Origin: Comamonas sp.
GTDB lineage: Bacteria > Pseudomonadota > Gammaproteobacteria > Burkholderiales > Burkholderiaceae_C
Direction: 5' to 3'
Length of the DNA: 13,975 nucleotides
Assembly (NCBI GenBank): GCA_019236485.1
Contig: JAFAIY010000556.1
Coordinates: forward strand, 1-13,975
Positions 7,529 through 13,975 of this stretch are shown piece after piece (position 1 is the first letter of the stretch; each line of letters begins with the position of its first letter). The notes under the pieces were generated by a model. That model saw only the letters and a program-made list of their open reading frames with translations, was not told the origin of the DNA and did no database searches. Both the position numbers and the translations under genes were made by a program.

Positions 7529-8986
7529 TCAGAAGAAGGTGGCGCTGACGCGGAACAGGTTTTCCACGTTGCGCACCAGGCGCTTGTTGGGCAGGAACAG
7601 CACCACATGGTCTCCCGACTCGATCAGCGTGTTGCTGCGCGGAATGATGACCTCGGTCTTGGCCTCGGCGGAGATCTCGTCGGCGCTCTTGCCTTCGGGA
7701 ATGCCGCGCACGATGAGGCCGATGTGCACATCCTCGGGCAGGCTCAGATCGGCCACCTTGCGTCCCACCACGCGCGAGCTCTTGCGGTCGCCGCGCGCCA
7801 CGATCTCCAGCGCCTCCGCCACCCCGCGGCGCAGGCTGTGCACGGCCTGCACATCGCCGCGGCGCACATAGGCCAGCAGCTCGCCCAGCATGGCCTGGGC
7901 CGGCGAGAGCGCAATATCGATCTGCGTGCCATGCATCAGGTCCGCATAGGCGCGGCGGTTGATGAGCGAGAGCACGCGGCGCGCGCCCATGCGCTTGGCC
8001 AGCAGGCTGGCCATGATGTTGTCCTCGTCATCGTCGGTCAACGCCAGGAACAGGTCGACCTCCTCTATGCCCTCGTCCGCCTGCACCTCCTCGTCGGTGG
8101 CGTCGCCCGCGAGCACCAGCACCTCGGCCGGCAGCGCCGAGGACAGGCTCAGGCATTGCTGCTCGCTGTGCTCGATGATCTTGATATGGAAGCGCCCCGG
8201 CGTCTGCGCCAGCTTGCTGGCCAGGCGCAGGCTGACCTGGCCGCCGCCCGCGATCATGATGCGGTAGACGGGGCGCGAGGGACGGCCTTCGGGGCGGTTG
8301 ATGGAGCGCAGCGCATCAGGCAGATGCTCCTTGGCCGCGAGTATGAAGACCTCGTCGGCGGGCTCGATGCGGGTCGCGCCGTCGCAGCGCACAAAGCGGT
8401 CGGGCTCGTCCAGAAAGCGCCGGTAGATGGCCACGATGCGCATGGCCAGTTCGGGATAGCGCTCGCGGATCTCGCCGATCTGCAGGCCCACGGCCGGAGC
8501 TCCGGCGCGCGCGCGCACCGAGGCCAGGGCCGCACGGCCGCCCGCAAAGGCCCGCACCTGCATGGCCTCTGGATACTCGATGAGCTTGCCTATGTAGTTG
8601 GTGACCGACTCTTCGGGACAGATGATGCTGTCCACCGCAAAACCATCCTTGCCCAGCAAGGCCTCGTTGGCGGCGAAGCCCGAAGAGCGCACGCGGGCGA
8701 TGCGCGTGGGAATGTCGAACAGGGTCTGGGCCAGCTTGCAGCAGACGAGATTGGTCTCGTCCATGGAAGCGCAGGCGATCAGCAGGTCCGTGTCCTTGGC
8801 GCCGGCTTCGGCCAGCACCTGCGGGTCTATGCCGTTGCCGACCACGCCGCGCAGATCGAACCGGCTTTCCAGCTCGCGCAGCGCGCGCGCATCGGTGTCG
8901 ATGACGGTGATGCCGTTTTGCTCGGACACCAGGCTTTCGGCCACACTCTGGCCTACGCGCCCGGCACCCAGAATAATGATTTTCAT
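7529..8986 (-). CDS. trkA: Trk potassium uptake system, NAD(H)/nucleotide-binding regulator TrkA
   Basis: TrkA is the cytoplasmic gating protein that binds NAD(H) and adenine nucleotides and controls TrkH. The 485 residues show the usual duplicated layout: RCK_N (about 1-130), RCK_C (about 140-225), RCK_N (about 242-365), RCK_C (about 380-475). The first nucleotide-binding fold is classic: IIILGAGRVG (3-12) with Asp30 in VIDTD at the end of strand two. The second has MIAGGGQVSLRLA (244-256) and Glu272; its glycine motif is GGGQVS, so the last glycine is serine. The gene begins 82 bp after proA, beyond a strong intergenic hairpin, and ends 9 bp before trkH. The ribosome-binding site ahead of the ATG is weak. 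Confidence 0.97.
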   Translation of the reverse strand: MKIIILGAGRVGQSVAESLVSEQNGITVIDTDARALRELESRFDLRGVVGNGIDPQVLAEAGAKDTDLLIACASMDETNLVCCKLAQTLFDIPTRIARVRSSGFAANEALLGKDGFAVDSIICPEESVTNYIGKLIEYPEAMQVRAFAGGRAALASVRARAGAPAVGLQIGEIRERYPELAMRIVAIYRRFLDEPDRFVRCDGATRIEPADEVFILAAKEHLPDALRSINRPEGRPSRPVYRIMIAGGGQVSLRLASKLAQTPGRFHIKIIEHSEQQCLSLSSALPAEVLVLAGDATDEEVQADEGIEEVDLFLALTDDDEDNIMASLLAKRMGARRVLSLINRRAYADLMHGTQIDIALSPAQAMLGELLAYVRRGDVQAVHSLRRGVAEALEIVARGDRKSSRVVGRKVADLSLPEDVHIGLIVRGIPEGKSADEISAEAKTEVIIPRSNTLIESGDHVVLFLPNKRLVRNVENLFRVSATFF

Positions 8987-9028
8987 GGTGTTGTAGGAAG
9001 GGATCCAAGCAGCGGCGGGAATTCAGTC

Positions 9029-9058
9029 CCGAGGTCGGCCGCTGACGGCAGACCTCGG
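9029..9058 (-). terminator. GC-rich hairpin after proA, possible terminator without a U-tract
   Basis: CCGAGGTC (9029-9036) pairs with GACCTCGG (9051-9058). After one G/A mismatch, an inner GCCG/CGGC stem (9038-9041 with 9046-9049) closes a 4-nt loop, giving 12 pairs in all. It begins 10 nt after the proA stop. The minus-strand transcript continues GACTGAATTCCC, with no U-run, so termination is uncertain. It could instead protect the proA mRNA end or attenuate transcription into trkA. Confidence 0.45.
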
Positions 9059-9068
9059 CTGGCGGGCT

Positions 9069-10349
9069 TCAGGAGCGGACTTCGCCTTCGCCCAGCACCA
9101 CATATTTGAGCGAGGTCAGGCCCTCTATGCCCACGGGACCGCGCGCATGGAATTTGTCGGTGCTGATGCCGATCTCGGCGCCCAGGCCGTACTCGAAGCC
9201 GTCGGCAAAGCGCGTGCTGGCGTTGACCATGACGCTGGCCGAATCCACCTCGCGCAGGAACTGCTGGGCATGCATATGGTCGCGCGTCAGGATCGCATCC
9301 GTGTGGTGGCTTGAATAGCGGTTGATATGGGCGATGGCCTCATCCACGCCGCCCACCAGCTTGATGCTGATGATGGGCGCCAGATATTCCTCGCTCCAGT
9401 CCTGCTCGGTCGCGGCCGCCAGCTTGGCGTCCGGCACGCTTTGCAGAATCGCCAGGGCCTCGGGATCGCAGCGCATCTCCACGCCCTTGGCCGCATAGAC
9501 GGCGCCGATCTTGGGCAGGAACTCGGCCGCCACGGCCCGCGCCACCAGCAGGCCTTCGCTGGCATTGCAGGGGCTGTACTTGTTGGTCTTGGCGTTGTCG
9601 GCCACCTTCACGGCCATGGCGATGTCGCAGGGATCATCGACATAGGTGTGGCAGTTGCCGTCCAGGTGCTTGATCACCGGCACCTTGGCCTCGCGGCTGA
9701 TGCGCTCGATCAGGCCCTTGCCGCCGCGCGGAATGATGACGTCCACATAGTCGGGCATGGCGATCAGTTGGCCCACGGCATCGCGGTCCGTGGTCGCCAC
9801 CAGCTGCACGCCCTGCTCGGGCAGGCCGGCCTCGGCCAGAGCCTGGGCCACCAGCCTGGCCAGCGCCTTGTTGGAATCTATGGCCTCGGAGCCGCCGCGC
9901 AGAATGCAGGCGTTGCCGCTCTTGATGGACAGGCTGGCCGCCTCTATGGTCACATTGGGCCGGCTCTCGTAAATCATGCCGAACACGCCGATGGGCACGC
10001 GCATCTGGCCCACGCGGATGCCGCTGGGCATTTGCTTCATGCCGACGATCTCGCCGATCACATCGGCCATGGCAGCCAGCTGCTCGCAGCCCTGGGCGCA
10101 GGTCTCGAGCACCTTGGGCGTCAGGCGCAGGCGGTCCACCATGGGTTCGGACAAGCCGTTGGCCACGGCCCGCTCCAGATCCCTGGCGTTATCGATCTGC
10201 AACGGCTCCATCTGCTCGCGCAGCAGGCGGGCCAGCGCCTTGAGTGCTTTGTTCTTGGTAGCTGCAGACGCACGGGCCATCAGCGCAGAGGCGGCTTTTG
10301 CCTGTGCGCCGAGCTGGTGCATGTATTCGACGGTATTGAGCGCGTTCAT
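9069..10349 (-). CDS. proA: Gamma-glutamyl phosphate reductase (glutamate-5-semialdehyde dehydrogenase)
   Basis: ProA reduces gamma-glutamyl phosphate with NADPH to glutamate-5-semialdehyde, the second step of proline synthesis, in the cytoplasm. The 426 residues fit the family (E. coli 417). Signature stretches are [19 protein letters not shown] (119-137), [17 protein letters not shown] (144-160), [10 protein letters not shown] (205-214) and [17 protein letters not shown] (222-238). The catalytic cysteine is Cys261 in [14 protein letters not shown], a variant of the more common RPGVCNA context but with the cysteine kept. The C-terminal segment [22 protein letters not shown] (378-399) is well conserved. 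proB is not in this window. The ATG at 10349 gives a standard N-terminus. The gene diverges from the small plus-strand gene at 10434 across 84 bp, so its promoter must lie there or inside that gene. Confidence 0.97.
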   Translation of the reverse strand: MNALNTVEYMHQLGAQAKAASALMARASAATKNKALKALARLLREQMEPLQIDNARDLERAVANGLSEPMVDRLRLTPKVLETCAQGCEQLAAMADVIGEIVGMKQMPSGIRVGQMRVPIGVFGMIYESRPNVTIEAASLSIKSGNACILRGGSEAIDSNKALARLVAQALAEAGLPEQGVQLVATTDRDAVGQLIAMPDYVDVIIPRGGKGLIERISREAKVPVIKHLDGNCHTYVDDPCDIAMAVKVADNAKTNKYSPCNASEGLLVARAVAAEFLPKIGAVYAAKGVEMRCDPEALAILQSVPDAKLAAATEQDWSEEYLAPIISIKLVGGVDEAIAHINRYSSHHTDAILTRDHMHAQQFLREVDSASVMVNASTRFADGFEYGLGAEIGISTDKFHARGPVGIEGLTSLKYVVLGEGEVRS

Positions 10350-10433
10350 GCCTCAATTTTCGCCCAGATGGGGAGGCTTGCGCCGATAAACCCCTAACTG
10401 TCGCACTTTGGCGCTGCTTCTACACTGCCGGGC

Positions 10434-10736
10434 ATGACGCAAACCACTCCCAACACTCTGCAAGCCAGCCGCCAGCTGCAACAGCTGCGCTCGGGTTTTG
10501 AACAGCTGGCACAGCAGCAAAGCAGCGCCGCCGCCCTGGGTCTCGAGGCCCGTGCGGCCACCGAACTGCTGCAGGCCCTGCCGCCGCGCTATGCCGAGGT
10601 GCTGCTCAATCTGCTGGACCGGCTGGAGTCCAGCGCGCTGTTCACCGAGGAAAGCTGCTCCTTCAGCCAGAAGGACCTCGTGGACAACCTGCTGCTCTGG
10701 GCCGACAAGGCCCGGGCGCAGCTTGAGAAAAGCTGA
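10434..10736 (+). CDS. Small hypothetical protein (100 aa), function unknown
   Basis: I do not recognise this protein. It is 100 residues, with no signal peptide and no membrane segment. It is predicted to be mostly helical: a Gln/Ala-rich, possibly coiled-coil first half (LQASRQLQQLRSGFEQLAQQ) and a leucine-rich second half (LLQALPPRYAEVLLNLLDRL, then LVDNLLLWADKARAQL). One cysteine occurs at 75. It is the only sizeable plus-strand frame here that does not lie over a larger minus-strand gene, and its composition is protein-like (Leu/Glu/Asp-rich, not the Arg/Pro/His bias of shadow frames). It is divergent from proA. A TACACT box at 10421-10426 ends 7 bp before the ATG, and no Shine-Dalgarno is visible. 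It is probably a lineage-restricted conserved protein. Confidence 0.72.
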   Translation: MTQTTPNTLQASRQLQQLRSGFEQLAQQQSSAAALGLEARAATELLQALPPRYAEVLLNLLDRLESSALFTEESCSFSQKDLVDNLLLWADKARAQLEKS

Positions 10737-10883
10737 AAATTCCCGGAAAAACAATCGCTTGGAGCACAGCCAATCGCAAACAATGGTTGCGGGCGTGAAG
10801 CTGTTTGTCCACATGTAAAAAGCCGCAACATCGCTGGTCTTGTGCGCGGCGCCTCGCTACCTTGGGTATCTCTTTACTTGCTT

Positions 10884-10887
10884 GGAG
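10884..10887 (+). promoter_or_regulatory. Ribosome-binding site deciding the start of the 64-aa gene
   Basis: GGAG lies six bases before the ATG at 10894. This favours that ATG over an in-frame TTG at 10840, which would add 18 residues but has no comparable site. Confidence 0.7.
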
Positions 10888-10893
10888 ATTGCC

Positions 10894-11088
10894 ATGGGAC
10901 TGCTCAATGAGATCGTGGGTGCGGTGGTAGCCGAAGAAGCCCTGGACAAACTCGACCCCGAGGCCGGCCTGCTCAAGAAAGGCATGGCCGTGGTCGCCGG
11001 CTTCGAAGGCGAAAAAATCATCGAAGAAAAGATCAGCGAACACAAGGAGCAGGAACAGCAGCCGCCGGCCGACGACGCCCAGCAGTAA
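10894..11088 (+). CDS. Small acidic hypothetical protein (64 aa) with an internal repeat
   Basis: I do not recognise this protein. It has 64 residues and is strongly acidic (15 Asp/Glu, 6 Lys, no Arg, Cys, Trp or Tyr). Residues 2-23 and 25-45 look like an imperfect duplication: both begin GLL, reach AVVA (10-13 and 32-35) and then a Lys plus Leu/Ile (19-20 and 41-42) followed by Glu (23 and 45). The rest is charged and helical, ending in a Gln/Pro/Asp tail. The repeated GLL..AVVA stretches are hydrophobic but too short for clear membrane spans. The start is fixed by GGAG six bases upstream. It follows the 100-aa gene by 157 bp on the same strand and converges on holA, with a hairpin between them. 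Those 157 bp show no promoter I would stand behind. Confidence 0.68.
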   Translation: MGLLNEIVGAVVAEEALDKLDPEAGLLKKGMAVVAGFEGEKIIEEKISEHKEQEQQPPADDAQQ

Positions 11089-11109
11089 GCTGGCCCTCCG
11101 CTTTGCCAT

Positions 11110-11136
11110 AGCAAGGATGGGCCCGCCACCCTTGCT
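11110..11136. terminator. Hairpin between convergent genes, possible two-way terminator
   Basis: AGCAAGG (11110-11116) pairs with CCTTGCT (11130-11136). After one A/C mismatch, TGG/CCA closes a 5-nt loop, for 10 pairs in total. It lies between the stop of the 64-aa gene (11088) and the holA stop (11145), starting 8 nt after the latter. Neither side carries a U-run, so it is a candidate only. Confidence 0.45.
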
Positions 11137-11144
11137 CTGGCCGT

Positions 11145-12194
11145 TCAGCCCCGGCCGGCCTGCACCAGCTGCATGGCCAGCTGGCGCAAGGCCTGCCAGC
11201 TGTCGCGCGGCCAGCCTGCTCCGGGCAGGCCTTTGACTATCCCGTCCACCGTATGGGCCGATTGCAGCAGCTCGGCGGCCCTGGCATCGCTGACACGTGG
11301 CAGCAGGCGCTCCATCAGCCTTTCCTTGGGACCCCAGATGCGGTTCTCGCGCAGCGCCATGGGCAAGGGCTTGCCCGCGGCCATCGCGTCCTTGACGCGC
11401 TTGATGTTGCGTATATCCTCGGCCAGCGCCCAATGCACCAGCACCTCGGCCTCGCCTTCGGCCTGCAGGCCGTCGAGCATGCGCATGCTGCGCGCCACCT
11501 GGCCCGAGAGCACGGCCTCGGAGAGCTTGAACACGTCATAGCGCGCCACATTGAGCACGGCCTGCTCCACCTGCTCGAAGCTCAGCTCGCCCTCGGGGTG
11601 CAGCAAGGCCAGCTTCTGGATTTCCTGATGCGCGGCCAGCAGATTGCCTTCCACGCGATCGGCGAAGAACTGCAGCGTGCGCTGCCCCTGCTCTCCCGCG
11701 GCCACGCGCTGGTTCTGCTGCGCCAGGCGCTGGGCTATCCAGTGCGGCAGGGCGGCGCGCTCCACGGGCTCGATCTGGATGGAGACTCCGTTGCCATCCA
11801 GCGCGGCAAACCAGGCCCCCGTCTTGGTGGCCTTGTCCAGGCGCGGCAGCGCGATCAGGGTCAGCGTGCTGTCATTGCCCTGGGCGTCCTGCGCGATCTG
11901 CTGCAGCGCGGCGCTGCCGTCCTTGCCGGGCTTGCCCGAGGGAATCCGGATTTCCAGGATCTGCTTGTCCGCAAACAGCGACAGCGAGCCGCCCGCGGCC
12001 AGCACATTGCTCCAATCGAAATGCGCGCCCATCACGGTGTAGCTGCTGCGCTCGGTATAGCCTGCGGCGCGCGCGGCCGCGCGAATCGCATCCGCGGCCT
12101 CCTGCAGCTGCAGCGGCTCGTCGCCATGCAGCACATAGAGGGAGCGCAAGCCCTTGGCCAGATGGGAGGAAAGCTGGTTCAGCGCAAGCTGCAT
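11145..12194 (-). CDS. holA: DNA polymerase III delta subunit
   Basis: HolA (delta) is the clamp-loader subunit that opens the beta sliding clamp during chromosome replication. The 349 residues match the usual length (about 343 in E. coli). The N-terminal AAA+-like domain shows LRSLYVLHGDEPLQLQEAADAIR (16-38), followed by the clamp-contacting region GSLSLFADKQILEIRIPSGKPGK (69-91). RVEGNLLAAHQEIQKLALL (180-198) is the typical lid-domain stretch. The C-terminal domain contains VARYDVFKLSEAVLSG (216-231) and VLVHWALAEDIRNIKRV (251-267). The ATG at 12194 gives a normal family N-terminus. It lies 59 bp after lptE and directly follows leuS-lptE, a common order in proteobacteria, suggesting one transcript. 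It ends at a hairpin facing the small plus-strand genes. Confidence 0.94.
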   Translation of the reverse strand: MQLALNQLSSHLAKGLRSLYVLHGDEPLQLQEAADAIRAAARAAGYTERSSYTVMGAHFDWSNVLAAGGSLSLFADKQILEIRIPSGKPGKDGSAALQQIAQDAQGNDSTLTLIALPRLDKATKTGAWFAALDGNGVSIQIEPVERAALPHWIAQRLAQQNQRVAAGEQGQRTLQFFADRVEGNLLAAHQEIQKLALLHPEGELSFEQVEQAVLNVARYDVFKLSEAVLSGQVARSMRMLDGLQAEGEAEVLVHWALAEDIRNIKRVKDAMAAGKPLPMALRENRIWGPKERLMERLLPRVSDARAAELLQSAHTVDGIVKGLPGAGWPRDSWQALRQLAMQLVQAGRG

Positions 12195-12253
12195 GGATTC
12201 TCAGAAGCAAACAAGCCGCCACGCCCAATGGATAGGCGCTGACAGCTATCGGT

Positions 12254-12766
12254 TTAGGAGGATTGAAGACTCTTGACGGCCGCCAGACGGCGGATGATCT
12301 GCTGCACGACATCGTTGCGCATGTCCTTGTTCAGCATCTCTTCTTCTCCGGCCTTGGACAGGGCATTGGTCTCGTTATAGGTGACGTTGCGAATCTGGCG
12401 GATCTCCGTGGCGGGGATCAGCTCGTCGCCGCCTGGCGTGCGCAGCGAGAACCTGACGATCAGGCGCAGCTCGATTTCACGCACCTGGCCCGCGACGTTG
12501 GAGCCCACGATGACGCGCTGCTGCAGCTCGCTGATGATCTGGCAGATCACTTCGGCCGTATCCGGCGAGGCCGGATCCTTGACCACGCTCAGCTTGTCGC
12601 TGGACGACTCCAGATTGCGGCGCAACAGCGTGCCCACCGGCGCGCCCCGCCCCGCCTGGATGTAGATCGAGCGAAACACAAAATTCGGCACGCCGCGCAG
12701 GCGAAAACCACAGGCACCCAGCAGGGGCGACAAGGCCAGGGCGGCCAGCAGCGTACGTTTTTGCAT
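12254..12766 (-). CDS. lptE: LPS-assembly lipoprotein LptE
   Basis: LptE is an outer-membrane lipoprotein that plugs and helps fold LptD, the channel placing lipopolysaccharide on the cell surface. From the ATG at 12766 the protein is 170 residues with a clean lipoprotein signal peptide: MQKR, a hydrophobic stretch, then the lipobox LGAC with Cys19. It continues CGFRLRG, the family's characteristic start of the mature protein, and VPNFVFRSIYIQAG. The rest is the usual beta-rich body, with EIELRLIVRFSLRTPGG (97-113) and TEIRQIRNVTYNE (120-132), and a helical C-terminus. An in-frame ATG at 12781 adds five residues (MQDLF). I prefer 12766 because GCAGGA lies at the right distance before it and because a hairpin crowds the upstream ATG. 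It sits 60 bp after leuS and 59 bp before holA. Confidence 0.9.
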   Translation of the reverse strand: MQKRTLLAALALSPLLGACGFRLRGVPNFVFRSIYIQAGRGAPVGTLLRRNLESSSDKLSVVKDPASPDTAEVICQIISELQQRVIVGSNVAGQVREIELRLIVRFSLRTPGGDELIPATEIRQIRNVTYNETNALSKAGEEEMLNKDMRNDVVQQIIRRLAAVKSLQSS

Positions 12767-12787
12767 GAACAAATCCTGCATTCAGAA

Positions 12788-12818
12788 GGCCCTGCCACGC
12801 CTTGCGGGCGGCAGGGCC
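12788..12818 (-). other. GC-rich hairpin in the leuS-lptE gap
   Basis: GGCCCTGCC (12788-12796) pairs perfectly with GGCAGGGCC (12810-12818), with a 13-nt loop that can form a small CGC/GCG stem. It begins 8 nt after the leuS stop and ends about 10 nt before the lptE ribosome-binding site. No U-tract follows, so it is more likely a partial terminator or RNA-stability element than a full stop. Confidence 0.5.
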
Positions 12819-12826
12819 GGGCTCCG

Positions 12827-13975
12827 TCAGACCACCACGTTCACCAGACGGCCGGGCACCACAACAATCTTCTTGGGTGTCTTGCCTTCGGCAAACTTCT
12901 GGAACTCCTCGTTGGCCAGGGCCGCGGCCTCGATCGCCGCCTTGTCGGCCGTGGCGGACACCAGGATGGCGCCGCGCAGCTTGCCGTTGACCTGCAGCAC
13001 CAGCGAGATCTCGTCCTGCACCAGGGCCTTGGGGTCGACCTGGGGCCAGGCCGCATCGAGCAGATCGCCCATCAGGCCGGCGTAGCCCAGATCGCTCCAC
13101 AGCACATGGGCCAGGTGGGGCGTGGCCGGATAGAGCACGCGCAGCAGAATGCCAAAGCCTTCGATCAGCGCCACCTTGGCACCGGCGTCGTCCAGGGCCT
13201 TGAAGTCTTCCAGCGCGTTGATCATCTTCATCGCGCCCGAGACCACGGTGTTGTACTGCATGCGCGAGTAGTCGTAATCCACCTGCTTGAGCACGGTGTG
13301 GAGCTCCAGGCGCAGGGCCTTGGCGGCCTTGCCGAATTCCACATCATCCAGCGACTTGGCGCCGGCCACGCCGGTCACGGCCGAGACCATGTCCATCTGC
13401 GACAGCTTGAGGCCGAAGTTGTAGACGCGGCGCAGGAAGCGGTAGCTGCCCTCGACGGCCGCGTCGTTCCACTCCAGCGTCAGCTCGGGCGGCGCGGTGA
13501 ACATGGTGTACAGGCGGGCCGTGTCGGCGCCGTACTTCTCGATCAGCTCCTGCGGATCGATGCCGTTGTTCTTGGACTTGGACATGGTGCCCACGCCCTC
13601 GTAGTCGATGGCCGTGCCCACGGGCAGCAGGCCGTCGGCGCTGTCCACCTCGGCCTTGAGCTTGGCGCCGATGATCTTGCCGGTCTCGTCGAACACATGC
13701 TCCACATCCTTGGGCCAGAAGTATTCCTTGGCGCCCTTGGCCGTGCGACGGCTGTAGATGTGGTTCAGCACCATGCCCTGGGTCAGCAGCTTGGTGAAGG
13801 GCTCGTCGATCTTGAGCAGGCCCAGGTCACGCATGACCTTGGTCCAGAAGCGCGCATACAGCAGGTGCAGGATGGCGTGCTCGACGCCGCCGATGTACTG
13901 GTCCATGGGCATCCAGTAGTCGGCGCCGCCAGCCACCATCTGCTCGCTGTTCTTGGCGTCGCAATAGCGCATGAA
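12827..13975 (-). CDS. leuS: Leucyl-tRNA synthetase, C-terminal part (gene continues beyond the right edge)
   Basis: LeuRS charges tRNA-Leu with leucine in the cytoplasm. Only the last 382 residues are present; the protein is normally about 860-880, so the HIGH motif and the editing domain lie beyond the window. The fragment begins FMRYCDAKN, the end of the conserved SSWYFMRYC segment, and continues with the typical WMPMDQYIGGVEHAILHLLYARF. The second class I signature reads TMSKSKNNG (coordinates 13574-13588 for TMSKS), with threonine replacing the first lysine of KMSKS. IDPQELIEKYGADTARLYTMFTAPPE follows, then the anticodon-binding helical domain and the small C-terminal domain ending RLVNVVV. 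The fragment has no frameshift. lptE follows after 60 bp. Confidence 0.97.
   Translation of the reverse strand, partial: FMRYCDAKNSEQMVAGGADYWMPMDQYIGGVEHAILHLLYARFWTKVMRDLGLLKIDEPFTKLLTQGMVLNHIYSRRTAKGAKEYFWPKDVEHVFDETGKIIGAKLKAEVDSADGLLPVGTAIDYEGVGTMSKSKNNGIDPQELIEKYGADTARLYTMFTAPPELTLEWNDAAVEGSYRFLRRVYNFGLKLSQMDMVSAVTGVAGAKSLDDVEFGKAAKALRLELHTVLKQVDYDYSRMQYNTVVSGAMKMINALEDFKALDDAGAKVALIEGFGILLRVLYPATPHLAHVLWSDLGYAGLMGDLLDAAWPQVDPKALVQDEISLVLQVNGKLRGAILVSATADKAAIEAAALANEEFQKFAEGKTPKKIVVVPGRLVNVVV

Noticed and set aside
6143..9109. A 988-codon open frame on the plus strand, antisense to trkH and trkA
   Set aside because: Translation is His/Gln/Ala/Arg-rich and lacks any domain. It is the typical shadow of GC-rich codon use in the real genes below it, whose products are unmistakable.
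10752..10777. A repeated CAATCGC heptamer (10752-10758 and 10771-10777) upstream of the 64-aa gene, considered as an operator
   Set aside because: Two copies of a 7-mer at 19-bp spacing can occur by chance and no promoter is recognisable beside them.
10840..10893. Longer form of the 64-aa protein starting at TTG 10840
   Set aside because: The added residues are unlike the rest, the TTG has no ribosome-binding site, and GGAG is well placed before ATG 10894.
1..13975. Search for mobile elements, CRISPR arrays, tRNA genes, toxin-antitoxin or defence genes
   Set aside because: No transposase, integrase, spaced direct repeats, tRNA cloverleaf or defence-type domain was seen; gene content and composition are uniformly core-genome-like.

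Overview
The window reads as ordinary chromosomal DNA of a GC-rich betaproteobacterium, most likely Burkholderiales and probably Comamonadaceae (Comamonas/Delftia/Acidovorax-like). This rests on the protein families: the ATP-grasp-like (non-E. coli) GshA, a ProA with Cys in an SPCN context, and the leuS-lptE-holA-proA order. It also rests on a 16S leader of betaproteobacterial style. The genus is inferred, not proven. I see no insertion sequence, integrase, phage gene, tRNA or CRISPR array.

Almost everything is on the minus strand, so transcription runs right to left: leuS (3' part only), lptE, holA, [two small plus-strand genes in between], proA, trkA, trkH, gshA, kup, a benE-family transporter gene, gshB, a strong terminator, and then a promoter plus structured leader that looks like the start of a ribosomal RNA operon whose 16S gene lies just beyond position 1. 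The right part (11145-13975) is housekeeping: leucyl-tRNA synthetase, the LPS-assembly lipoprotein LptE, and the DNA polymerase III delta subunit. Positions 10434-11088 hold two small unrecognised genes on the plus strand, of 100 and 64 codons. Position 9069-10349 is proA, which makes glutamate semialdehyde for proline.

The middle (394-8986) mixes potassium uptake with glutathione synthesis. trkA and trkH (regulator and channel of the Trk system) are 9 bp apart. They are followed by gshA (first step of glutathione synthesis), kup (a second, unrelated K+ importer), a benzoate-type transporter, and gshB (second step). Glutamate is the usual K+ counter-ion, the precursor of proline and a substrate of GshA, so proA, trkAH, kup, gshA and gshB all fit osmotic and redox balance. 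The grouping is seen directly; a functional link is inference.

The most interesting non-coding part is 1-386. It holds a 17-bp terminator hairpin after gshB, two sigma70-like promoters (one with an extended -10 and an A-rich upstream element), a boxA-like site, and a leader RNA with a long stem enclosing two UUCG-capped hairpins. GC-rich hairpins also sit 7-10 nt after the stop codons of leuS, holA and proA, but those lack the U-tract found after gshB. I do not see a convincing previously undescribed multi-gene system; the unknown content is the two small plus-strand genes.
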